Assembly (NCBI RefSeq): GCF_013377015.1
Contig: NZ_JACABA010000007.1
Location: forward strand, 121,695-185,694
Length of the DNA stretch: 64,000 nucleotides
From: Rhodopseudomonas sp.
Lineage (GTDB): Bacteria; Pseudomonadota; Alphaproteobacteria; Rhizobiales; Xanthobacteraceae
Direction of reading: 5' to 3'
Part shown: positions 57,181 through 64,000 of the stretch, one piece after another
Layout: each line of letters opens with the position of its first letter
Position numbering within the stretch: the stretch's first letter is position 1
Program-made: the position numbers and the translations under genes
Notes under the pieces: generated by a model
Database searches by the model: none
What the model saw: only the letters and a program-made list of their open reading frames with translations
What the model was told of the DNA's origin: nothing

Positions 57181-57194
57181 TTGATCTGACTCAA
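57181..57194 (-). promoter_or_regulatory. FixK/Fnr-type box
   Basis: TTGATCTGACTCAA fits the TTGA-N6-TCAA consensus recognised by FixK and Fnr-type regulators in rhizobia and Rhodopseudomonas. It is 54 bases upstream of the small gene's start codon and 28 bases downstream of the stop of no other gene on that strand, since the crp paralog ends at 57223. Confidence 0.5.
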
Positions 57195-57222
57195 ATGACC
57201 CGCGCAGCCGAAGGCGTCGCGC

Positions 57223-58002
57223 TCAGACCGCGCGCGGGCGAGATCCAGTCGTCGGGCCGGACGCGACCGAATCAGGCGCCGCGCGCCCCGGCGCGTCGCC
57301 GGTTCCACTCGGGCCCCCGCCATGCGGCTGCGCGCGCTCGTAGCATTCGCAGGACCGTTCGATCAGTCCGTCGACGTCGGTGATTTCCAGGTGGCCGCGG
57401 CTGTAGCGGAGCAGGCCCGCCTGCTGAAGCTCGATGGCGACGAGCGAGATGCTGTTGCGCTGGACGCCCAGCATCTGCGCCAGAATGTCCTGGGTCAGCG
57501 GCAGTTCGTCGCAGCGGGCGAGGTCGCGCAACATCAACAGGCGCCGACACAGCCGGGCTTCGACGCTGTGCGCGGCATTGCACGCCGCGGTCCGCTCGGC
57601 CTGCACGATGTGTTGCCATTGACGTTGCATCAACGCCGCGCGCAACGGTTCGCTTTGCGCGCAGGCCGCCCGAAAATGCCCGACGTCGATCACCGAGGCC
57701 GCCCCGGGAAACCGGACGATCCCCGCCGTCGGGGAAAGCTCACCGTAATGCGCGGCCGATCCGCCGAACACGCCTTCGCGGCCGATCATCGCAACCTCAA
57801 TCGATTCACCGCCCGCGAGGCTGACGATCTTGGAGATGACAGCGCTATGCGGAAAGTAGATTTGCAGCAGTGGCGCCCCGGCCTCGACCAGAATGTCGCC
57901 ATTGACGAGTTCGACGGTGCGGCAATGCGGGCGCAGCAATTCGAAGTCGGCTTCCGGCAGCGACGTCAGCACATCGTTCGGCGACTGTCGGAACGAAGCC
58001 AT
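57223..58002 (-). CDS. Crp/Fnr-family transcriptional regulator (paralog 2)
   Basis: A 259-residue paralog of the gene at 55943. The beta-roll is ILVEAGAPLLQIYFPHSAVI and GGESIEVAMIGREGVFGGSA, the helix-turn-helix PLTQDILAQMLGVQRNSISL. The C-terminus is a Gly/Pro/Arg-rich tail. ATG 58002 follows GGGAGATG. As in its paralog, no Fnr-type cysteines are seen. It is the promoter-proximal gene of a three-gene minus-strand stretch with the small gene and paralog 1, but the FixK-like box suggests a separate promoter inside. It is divergent from the response regulator at 58257. Confidence 0.9.
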   Translation of the reverse strand: MASFRQSPNDVLTSLPEADFELLRPHCRTVELVNGDILVEAGAPLLQIYFPHSAVISKIVSLAGGESIEVAMIGREGVFGGSAAHYGELSPTAGIVRFPGAASVIDVGHFRAACAQSEPLRAALMQRQWQHIVQAERTAACNAAHSVEARLCRRLLMLRDLARCDELPLTQDILAQMLGVQRNSISLVAIELQQAGLLRYSRGHLEITDVDGLIERSCECYERAQPHGGGPSGTGDAPGRAAPDSVASGPTTGSRPRAV

Positions 58003-58256
58003 TTCATCTCCCAAGATAGTAGGGGTGAGCCGCACTATCGAGACCGGAGGCCCCAGCGCGCAGCCGCCCCTAACCCTATGATCGGAAAACGACATAACAA
58101 GATCACTTCAACAGAATCAACTAATAAGCGCAACAGCGTCGGTATTCCCGAATTCGGGCAGACAAGCCTCGCGGATCGAGCCGAACATGGCAAAAAGAGG
58201 GCGATTCGCAGCCTCGATCGGGAGGGTGAAGTAAGCGCAACGTTAGAGGGTGGACC

Positions 58257-58673
58257 ATGCCACGAATACTTCTTGTCGATGATGATCCGCTGATCAGAGC
58301 TGCGATACGAGTCTGGCTCGAAGCCAATGGTCACTCAGTGGTGACCGCGGAGTGTGGCGTCACCGGGCTCAACGCATTGCGGCACGCCAGCTTCGATCTG
58401 ATGATCGTCGACATCTTCATGCCGAACATGCGCGGCTTCGAGTCGGTCAGGGTATTTCACCAGAGCGCGCCGTCGACGCCTCTGATCGCCATCTCCGGAT
58501 ATGTGTTTGCGGAGAACAGGTCGCCGGCGCCCGATTTCCTGAGGATGGCGCTCGAACTGGGGGCCGCTCGCTGTCTTCGCAAACCGTTCACGCCGGCGAC
58601 GTTGATGGCCGTCATCGATGCCTGCCTGGCCGAACGATCCACTCCAGCCGCGAACAGTGCGTTTGCCAGATAG
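58257..58673 (+). CDS. Single-domain response regulator
   Basis: A 138-residue receiver with no output domain. The acidic triad is ILLVDDDPLIRAA, phospho-acceptor D52 is in LMIVDIFMPNMRG, and the conserved Ser/Lys pair is in LIAISGY and CLRKPFTP. It lies nine bases before the PAS hybrid kinase gene on the same strand and is most likely its partner. Confidence 0.92.
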   Translation: MPRILLVDDDPLIRAAIRVWLEANGHSVVTAECGVTGLNALRHASFDLMIVDIFMPNMRGFESVRVFHQSAPSTPLIAISGYVFAENRSPAPDFLRMALELGAARCLRKPFTPATLMAVIDACLAERSTPAANSAFAR

Positions 58674-58682
58674 CGTCGCCAG

Positions 58683-60965
58683 ATGATCCAGGAGAAACCG
58701 GAGGCCGCTTGGCTACAGGCCGTGGTGACGGCAGCGGTCGACGGGATCATGCTGATCGATTCCGGCGAACGCATCCAGCTGTTCAATCCGGCCTGCGAAA
58801 AGCTGTTCGGCTATTCCGCCGATCAGGTGATCGGCGAACATATCAGACTGCTGCTGCCGGCCTGGAGCCGCGATTGGCTGAATTGCACGGTCGGTCACGT
58901 CGCGGCGACCGCGCAGGGGCGCCGCCAGGACGGCACGATCTTTCCGATGGAATTATCGATCGGACAAACCGAGCAGGACGGCAAGCCGGTTTTCGTCGGT
59001 ATCACCCGCGACCTGACGGAACGCAGGCGCGCCGGCCAGGCGACGCGCGACAGCGAGCGCAACTACCGCCTGCTGGTCGAGGGCGTCACCGACTACGCCA
59101 TCTACATGCTCGACCTCGACGGACGCGTGACCAGCTGGAACAGCGGCGCAAATCGCATCAAGCAGTTCGGCGCAGACGAGATTCTCGGCCGGCACTTCGG
59201 TGAATTCTATACCGAAGAGGCGCGGCAGCGCGGCGATCCGGATCACAACCTCGGGATTGCCCGACGCGACGGGCGCTACGAGGCGAACGGCTGGCGGCTG
59301 CGCAAGGACGGCAGCCAGTTCTGGGCCCATGTCGTGATCGAGCCGCTGAAGGACGAGTATGACGCCCTGATCGGCTACGCCAAGGTCACCAGCGACAATA
59401 CCGAGCGCCGTCGCGCCGAACAGGTGATCCGCGAGGCCGACGATCGGATCAACGCCCTGATCGAGACCGTGGTCGATGGCGTCATCCTGATCGACGCCAA
59501 GGGCACGATCCAGACCTTCAACCCGGCCTGCCAGACGCTGTTCGGCTACGCGAAGGAAGAAGTGATCGGGCAGAACGTCAAAATGCTGATGCCGAATGAA
59601 TATCGGGACGAGCACGATGGCTATCTCGGCAACTATCATCGAACCGGCGTCCGCAAGATCATCGGCAGCGGCCGCGAGGTGAAAGGCCAGCGCAAGAACG
59701 GCTCGATATTTCCGATGGATCTGTCGGTCGGGGAAACCAAGCAGGACGGCGAGCCGGTGTTCGTCGGTATCATCCACGACCTGACCGAGCGCAAGCGGAT
59801 CGAGGAACAACTGGTTCAGGCGCAAAAGATGGAAACTGTCGGTCAGCTGTCGGGCGGCATCGCGCACGACTTCAACAACCTGCTGACGGTGATCGTCGGC
59901 AACGCCGAGTTTCTCAGCGAGCAGCTCAAGGCGAGGCAGGACCTGCGCAACCTCGCCGACGACATCGGCCGGGCCGGCGAACGCGGCGCCGAACTGACCC
60001 AGCGTCTGCTGGCGTTCGGCCGCCGTCAAACGCTGGCGCCAGTCGAGATCGACTGCAACGAGTTGCTGGATTCCATGCACAAGCTGCTGCGGCGGACGTT
60101 GCGCGAGGATATCTCGATCAACGCCGACTTCGCCCCCGACCTGCGCCCAGCGTTCGCCGATCGCGCGCAGCTGGAATCCGCGATCATCAATCTCGCGCTC
60201 AACGCGCAGGACGCCATGGTCGGCGGCGGACACCTCAGCATCGCCACGTCCAACGTCTCGCTCGACGATCCCTATCACAGTCTGCATCCGGAAGTGCTGC
60301 CGGGCGAATATGTCCTGGTCGCCATCACCGACAACGGCGAAGGCATGGCGAAGGAGGTGCTCGACCACGTGTTCGAGCCGTTCTACACCACCAAGGAGGT
60401 CGGCAAGGGCAGCGGCCTCGGCCTCAGCATGGTCTATGGCTTCGTCAAGCAATCGAACGGCCATGTCTCGATCTACAGCGAGCCTGGACTCGGCACCACC
60501 GTGCGGATCTACTTGCCGGCGCTGTCACAGGAACTGGAGCAGGCGCCAGAGCGAATCCCGGTGATCGAGCCCCATGCCACCGGCAACGAGGTGATCCTGA
60601 TCGTCGAAGACGACCCCCACGTTCGCTCCTTTGCGGTGATGTGCCTGCGAAGCCTCGGCTACGTCGTGATCGCCGCCATCGACGGCAACGACGCGCTACA
60701 GAAACTCGGCTCGAACGTCGCGATCGATGTGCTGTTCACCGACATCGTGATGCCAGGCGGCATCAACGGCTGGGAGTTAGCCGGCCTCGCGCAGAAGCAA
60801 AACCCAGATCTGCGCGTATTGCTGACCTCCGGATATGCGCTGGATACCGTCGCCGGCCGCAGCCGGGTGCGCGATGGATCGGTGATCCTGACGAAACCCT
60901 ATCGCAAGGCGGAACTGGCGCGACGGCTGCGTGATGTCGTCGACGGTGTCCGGGCGCCGCACTGA
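58683..60965 (+). CDS. PAS-PAS-PAS hybrid histidine kinase with C-terminal receiver
   Basis: A 760-residue soluble sensor kinase. Three PAS/PAC units span about residues 10-385, each with a QDGTIFPMELSIG- or NGSIFPMDLSVGE-type turn. The kinase core follows (SGGIAHDFNNLLTVIVGNAE, H395) with HATPase, then a REC domain with D687 in LFTDIVMPGG. The third PAS closely resembles the FixL heme-binding PAS, but the position of the proximal His is Lys in VRKIIGSGREV (K325). Heme binding is therefore unlikely there. A FixL-like name would be misleading. It is co-transcribed with the receiver at 58257. No FixJ-type output is nearby. Confidence 0.9.
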   Translation: MIQEKPEAAWLQAVVTAAVDGIMLIDSGERIQLFNPACEKLFGYSADQVIGEHIRLLLPAWSRDWLNCTVGHVAATAQGRRQDGTIFPMELSIGQTEQDGKPVFVGITRDLTERRRAGQATRDSERNYRLLVEGVTDYAIYMLDLDGRVTSWNSGANRIKQFGADEILGRHFGEFYTEEARQRGDPDHNLGIARRDGRYEANGWRLRKDGSQFWAHVVIEPLKDEYDALIGYAKVTSDNTERRRAEQVIREADDRINALIETVVDGVILIDAKGTIQTFNPACQTLFGYAKEEVIGQNVKMLMPNEYRDEHDGYLGNYHRTGVRKIIGSGREVKGQRKNGSIFPMDLSVGETKQDGEPVFVGIIHDLTERKRIEEQLVQAQKMETVGQLSGGIAHDFNNLLTVIVGNAEFLSEQLKARQDLRNLADDIGRAGERGAELTQRLLAFGRRQTLAPVEIDCNELLDSMHKLLRRTLREDISINADFAPDLRPAFADRAQLESAIINLALNAQDAMVGGGHLSIATSNVSLDDPYHSLHPEVLPGEYVLVAITDNGEGMAKEVLDHVFEPFYTTKEVGKGSGLGLSMVYGFVKQSNGHVSIYSEPGLGTTVRIYLPALSQELEQAPERIPVIEPHATGNEVILIVEDDPHVRSFAVMCLRSLGYVVIAAIDGNDALQKLGSNVAIDVLFTDIVMPGGINGWELAGLAQKQNPDLRVLLTSGYALDTVAGRSRVRDGSVILTKPYRKAELARRLRDVVDGVRAPH

Positions 60966-61056
60966 CCTTTCTCAACGGGCCGATTGCTAACGAGCCATTA
61001 ACCGTAGAAGCCGTAGGGTTCGGGGGCTCGACGAGTCCGGTCGACCGGCGGAAACG

Positions 61057-61668
61057 ATGGCGCTGCACAAACATTCAATTCAGCCGAACGCGATGGAGCG
61101 GCGACGCTTCCAGCGGGTGAAAGTTCATCTGCTCGGGCGCTACATGCTGCCGGACCGGCGCGAGTTTCCCTGCCAGATCATCAACATGTCACCCGGCGGG
61201 CTGGCCATGCTGGCGCCCGGAATCGGCAATGTCGGAGATCGCGTGATCGCCTATCTCGACCATATCGGTCGGGTCGAAGGCAAGATCACCCGGATCATCG
61301 ACAACGGTTTTGCGATGAATCTCGGCGCCACGCCGCGCAAGCGCGACAAGCTCGCGGCGCAGCTGACCTGGCTCGCCAACCGCGACATTCTCAACCTGCC
61401 GGAAGATCGCCGTCACGACCGTATCGTGCCGCGCAATCCGATCTGCCTGCTCACGCTCGAAGACGGCAGCACGATGAGCTGCCGGATCATCGACATGTCG
61501 CGGTCGGGTGCCGCGATCGCGGCGGAACAGCGACCGCCCGTGAAGTCGCTGGTTTCGCTGGGCCGGGTGCAGGCCCGGGTGGTCCGCCACCTCGACGACG
61601 GCTTCGCGCTGGAGTTCGTTCACGAGCAGCTCGCAGAGACGCTCGAAGACAGCGTTACCGCCCGGTAA
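61057..61668 (+). CDS. Double PilZ-domain protein
   Basis: A 203-residue cytosolic protein with two PilZ domains in tandem. The first has the RxxxR-type lead ERRRFQRVKVH (residues 14-24) and the NMSPGG motif (43-48). The second has RRHDR (118-122) and DMSRSG (146-151). Both signatures needed for cyclic di-GMP binding are present, so it may bind one ligand per domain. It could be a receptor for the GGDEF enzymes seen at 183 and 13959. The gene is followed 330 bases later by the C93 peptidase gene. Confidence 0.9.
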   Translation: MALHKHSIQPNAMERRRFQRVKVHLLGRYMLPDRREFPCQIINMSPGGLAMLAPGIGNVGDRVIAYLDHIGRVEGKITRIIDNGFAMNLGATPRKRDKLAAQLTWLANRDILNLPEDRRHDRIVPRNPICLLTLEDGSTMSCRIIDMSRSGAAIAAEQRPPVKSLVSLGRVQARVVRHLDDGFALEFVHEQLAETLEDSVTAR

Positions 61669-61997
61669 AGAATTCCGCACCGCAATTCGAATTTTTTCCG
61701 ACCACAACGGCAGACAAGTGGCGTGCGATGTCGCCCGGCCGCCCCTCGCGGCGCGCCGTCGCCGGTTAACGCGCACAGCCTCCCGCTGCAAAAACCCCGG
61801 TCGCGTCGGCGTTCAGGCGTTAATGCCTCAAATTTGAATCAACTACAGTTCTTTCAAGTTTTAGTCGAATTCGATTCAAGTATAGATTAAATCTAGCGGA
61901 ATTTTTACTTGTAATTGCTTCAATTGTACTTGGCCGATTTAGCGGCCGCGCAAATTCCTTGTGCAAAACATGGTCCCAACAAGAAGCGGGGGCCACA
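61669..61997. promoter_or_regulatory. AT-rich intergenic region upstream of peptidase gene
   Basis: No gene is supported. From about 61830 to 61930 the sequence is much richer in A and T than its surroundings (for example ATTCGATTCAAGTATAGATT). It probably holds the promoter of the C93 peptidase gene and possibly an upstream activator site. No clear dyad or box could be assigned. Confidence 0.4.
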
Positions 61998-62621
61998 ATG
62001 TTTGGTAGCAGGGGAACGGGTAGAAGGCTGGTGATCGCCACCGCGATGTTCGCGATGGCAGCAACGGCAAACGCGGCGGAACGGGTTCGCTACGCCAGCG
62101 TCGGCGATACCACACGGGCACCGATCGGCTGGATCGAGTTTTGCGCCGAAAATCCCGGCGAGTGCCGGGGCGGTGCGACGCAGCCGCGCGATATCGTTTT
62201 GACCCAGACCGCATGGACAGACCTGCTGCGCATCAACCGCTGGGTCAACGACAACGTCAAGCCGATGACCGACATGGATCATTGGGGTGTGGTCGAGAAA
62301 TGGTCGCTGCCCACCGACGGCTACGGCGACTGCGAGGACTACGTTCTGCTGAAGCGCAAGATGCTGATCGACGCCGGCTGGCCGCGCGAAGCGTTGCTGA
62401 TCACCGTGGTGCGCGACAAGCAGAATGACGGCCACGCCGTGCTGACGGTGAAGACCGACAAGGGCGAATTCATCCTCGACAACCAGAACGAGGAGGTCGT
62501 GGCCTGGACCGATACCGGATACCGTTTCGTTAAGCGGCAGTCGCAGAGCGATCCGAACAATTGGGTTGCGTTAGGTGATCCGAGACCCTCGGTGGTCACC
62601 GCCAGCGCCAAGCAACGCTAG
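61998..62621 (+). CDS. Bacterial transglutaminase-like cysteine peptidase (C93)
   Basis: A 207-residue exported protein of the DUF920/Peptidase_C93 family, the group that includes the surface-adhesin protease LapG. The signal ends near ANAAE. The catalytic triad is C112 in DGYGDCEDYVLLKRKML, H146 in KQNDGHAVLTVKT and D161 in EFILDNQNEEVV. ATG 61998 follows AGCGGGGG. LapG-type enzymes are held by the c-di-GMP receptor LapD, but no lapD or large adhesin gene is in the window, so only a family link is made. Its neighbour is a PilZ gene. Confidence 0.9.
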   Translation: MFGSRGTGRRLVIATAMFAMAATANAAERVRYASVGDTTRAPIGWIEFCAENPGECRGGATQPRDIVLTQTAWTDLLRINRWVNDNVKPMTDMDHWGVVEKWSLPTDGYGDCEDYVLLKRKMLIDAGWPREALLITVVRDKQNDGHAVLTVKTDKGEFILDNQNEEVVAWTDTGYRFVKRQSQSDPNNWVALGDPRPSVVTASAKQR

Positions 62622-62682
62622 AATCAGGAGATACGCGAGCCGGTCGAATCCCCACCCCTCCCCGTCCCAGACCGGATCGTGC

Positions 62683-62712
62683 GCGGCCAGCTCTCCCCCA
62701 AGAGCTGGCCGC
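62683..62712. terminator. Strong hairpin between convergent genes
   Basis: GCGGCCAGCTCT (62683-62694) and AGAGCTGGCCGC (62701-62712) form a perfect 12-bp stem with a six-base loop. It lies 62 bases past the peptidase stop and 24 bases past the MarR stop on the other strand. T-runs are weak on both sides, so it may be a Rho-assisted bidirectional terminator. Confidence 0.55.
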
Positions 62713-62735
62713 AACTTCTTGGCGCAGGGATTCGC

Positions 62736-63305
62736 TCAGATCTCGTCGCTGACGCGCTGGATCGCGGTCTTGGTTCGCCGCTTCAGCGTCTCGAGCTTGT
62801 CCTTGACGTCGCGCAGCGCCTCGTGATCGAAATCCCGAAAGATAAAGGTGTGCAGCGCTTCCCAGCGCGGCATCAGTTCGTCGATGCGCTCGCGCGCGCG
62901 ATCCGACAGCGACATCAGCACCACCCGCGCGTCGGTGGTCGAGGATACCCGGTTGAGCAGGCCGAGCCGCTCCAGGATCTTGGTCTGGGTGGTGACGAAG
63001 GTCGAGACCGCGTGGACCTTCTGCGAGACGTCGCTGACCGACACGCCATTGCCGTGGTCGAGATCGTTGATCGCCATCAGGATCAGCCATTGCGAGCCGC
63101 TGATGCCAAACAGCTTGGCCCAGGATCGGCGCATGTCTTCCAGATTGTTGCTGATCGAAACGAAATCCCAGATGATCTGATGCGACAGTCCGTAGTCGCG
63201 GTGGGCGCCGGACGCATCCCCACGCTCCGCGGCGGCTGCCGCGACGATCGCGCCAGGCTGCTGTTTAAGGCCATCGCGCCGATCCGGCATGCCGCCATCC
63301 TCCAT
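62736..63305 (-). CDS. MarR-family transcriptional regulator
   Basis: A 189-residue winged-helix regulator. After a 40-residue leader, the core is QWLILMAINDLDHGNGVSVS, DVSQKVHAVSTFVTTQTKIL, with the wing at RVSSTTDARVVLMSLSD. It probably acts as a dimeric repressor. A perfect inverted repeat ACTGTT-N7-AACAGT lies 46 bases upstream of the start and is a plausible self-operator. The ligand is unknown. No efflux or catabolic gene is adjacent. Confidence 0.9.
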   Translation of the reverse strand: MEDGGMPDRRDGLKQQPGAIVAAAAAERGDASGAHRDYGLSHQIIWDFVSISNNLEDMRRSWAKLFGISGSQWLILMAINDLDHGNGVSVSDVSQKVHAVSTFVTTQTKILERLGLLNRVSSTTDARVVLMSLSDRARERIDELMPRWEALHTFIFRDFDHEALRDVKDKLETLKRRTKTAIQRVSDEI

Positions 63306-63350
63306 CGGTTCATCCCTCAGATCGCTGTGTCGTTCGTCGTTCGCCAGCGC

Positions 63351-63369
63351 ACTGTTGATTTCGAACAGT
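63351..63369. promoter_or_regulatory. Candidate MarR operator
   Basis: ACTGTTGATTTCGAACAGT, with six-base perfect arms, sits upstream of the marR start. From 63370 to 63804 the region is AT-rich with no gene and should contain the porin promoter. Confidence 0.5.
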
Positions 63370-63804
63370 AGTATGTTTTTTCAAAATCTATCTCGCAAAC
63401 CAAATTATCCAAGCAGGCAACGCGCCACGCCGTCCCGGGTCCGCCATGTCTGTTCGGCTCACCTCCGGAACTCATGCGATTCCAATGAGGTAACAGAGAA
63501 CCTCAAAATCAGGGTGATTTCGACGATTTGGCCTGCCACATAATTGTCACAATCGTTGCCCGAAAGCCACACCCATCAGAAACTAATTTATGTATTTTAC
63601 ATTGGTACTTTCTTTCACTATTTCCAACCCGTAAGTTTGCTGCACAGACGGAGGGGGCACCTCGACGTCGTCCGGCCGTAAAGGTCGTCCAGCGCATCGG
63701 CTTCGCGGGCGATCAGATGGCGGGTTCACGGGTGAAGCTCGTTCGACCGGCGTGAAAGCCGAGACGATGGCGGACCCCAACAATGGCAAACTGGAGACTT
63801 CGAC

Positions 63805-64000
63805 ATGAGATTTGTTAAGGGCATTCTGCTCGGGGCCGCGGCGACCCTTGTCGCCTCCGCCGCTGCGCAAGCCGCCGATCTTCCGCTCAAGGCCAAGGCG
63901 GTCGAGTATGTGAAGGTGTGTTCGCTGTACGGCGCGGGCTTCTATTACATCCCGGGCACCGATACCTGCATCAAGCTCGGTGGATACCTCCGCGCCGAGG
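63805..64000 (+). CDS. Porin, 5' part (cut by window edge)
   Basis: The first 65 codons of an alphaproteobacterial outer membrane porin (PF02530 type). The signal KGILLGAAATLVASAAAQAA is followed by DLPLKAKAVEYVKVCSLYGA and CIKLGGYLRAE, the typical porin mature start with its two cysteines. ATG 63805 has GGAG eight bases upstream. The rest of the gene is outside the window. Confidence 0.92.
   Translation, partial: MRFVKGILLGAAATLVASAAAQAADLPLKAKAVEYVKVCSLYGAGFYYIPGTDTCIKLGGYLRAE

Noticed and set aside
58953..60464. 503-codon minus-strand frame opposite the hybrid kinase
   Set aside because: It is His/Asp/Ala-rich antisense of a real gene, with no start site or family.

Overview
The window looks like chromosomal DNA of a Bradyrhizobiaceae/Nitrobacteraceae alphaproteobacterium, most likely Rhodopseudomonas or Bradyrhizobium. 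The signs are high GC, a run of ABC_sub_bind-family binding proteins with RRxF-type signal peptides, two tandem bacteriophytochromes, an alphaproteobacterial porin start at the right edge and interspersed palindromic repeats. This placement comes from family knowledge and was not checked by a search.

Layout. 1-5.3 kb: a membrane GGDEF cyclase, a lytic transglycosylase beside a hypothetical protein, hisI, folE and a NifU-like scaffold gene. 5.4-11.8 kb: an array of periplasmic binding protein genes (five intact, one internally deleted, one 3' scrap) with no permease or ATPase. 12-23.5 kb: a Cache-HAMP class III cyclase, a PAS-GGDEF cyclase, a secreted ClpP-like protein, yidD, a secreted six-hairpin-type protein beside an IS remnant, hydrolases and an amino acid permease. 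23.5-27.5 kb: a mosaic block in which a decayed lipocalin gene is split around a large alpha/beta hydrolase gene and an IS5-type fragment, followed by a TctC-type receptor. 27.6-33.9 kb: a four-gene light-sensing operon (two bacteriophytochromes, a single-domain response regulator, a REC-histidine kinase) whose genes all overlap by ATGA. 34-38 kb: two tandem cyclase-TPR genes with duplicated 3' flanks. 38-48.6 kb: an MFS transporter, a membrane patatin, thrS, a diheme cytochrome c, a nitroreductase and a second patatin. 48.6-53.2 kb: a second decayed block (hydrolase with an in-frame stop, intact lipocalin, duplicated luxR tail flanking a ModA-like gene, luxR). 53.5-64 kb: a CBS protein, a rhomboid, a candidate small RNA, a PAS_5 protein, two Crp/Fnr paralogs with a 54-residue gene between them behind a FixK-like box, a REC plus hybrid kinase pair, a double PilZ protein, a C93 cysteine peptidase, a MarR regulator and a partial porin.

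The window is rich in signalling: three class III nucleotide cyclases and two Crp-type regulators, two GGDEF proteins and a PilZ receptor, red-light sensing, and a PAS hybrid kinase. The least ordinary signals are the operator-like CTCCCATTTGGGGG motif shared by two binding-protein genes and the luxR duplication, the split lipocalin locus, a candidate structured RNA at 55.0-55.2 kb, the FixK-box small gene, and the altered PRxSF motif in the second phytochrome.
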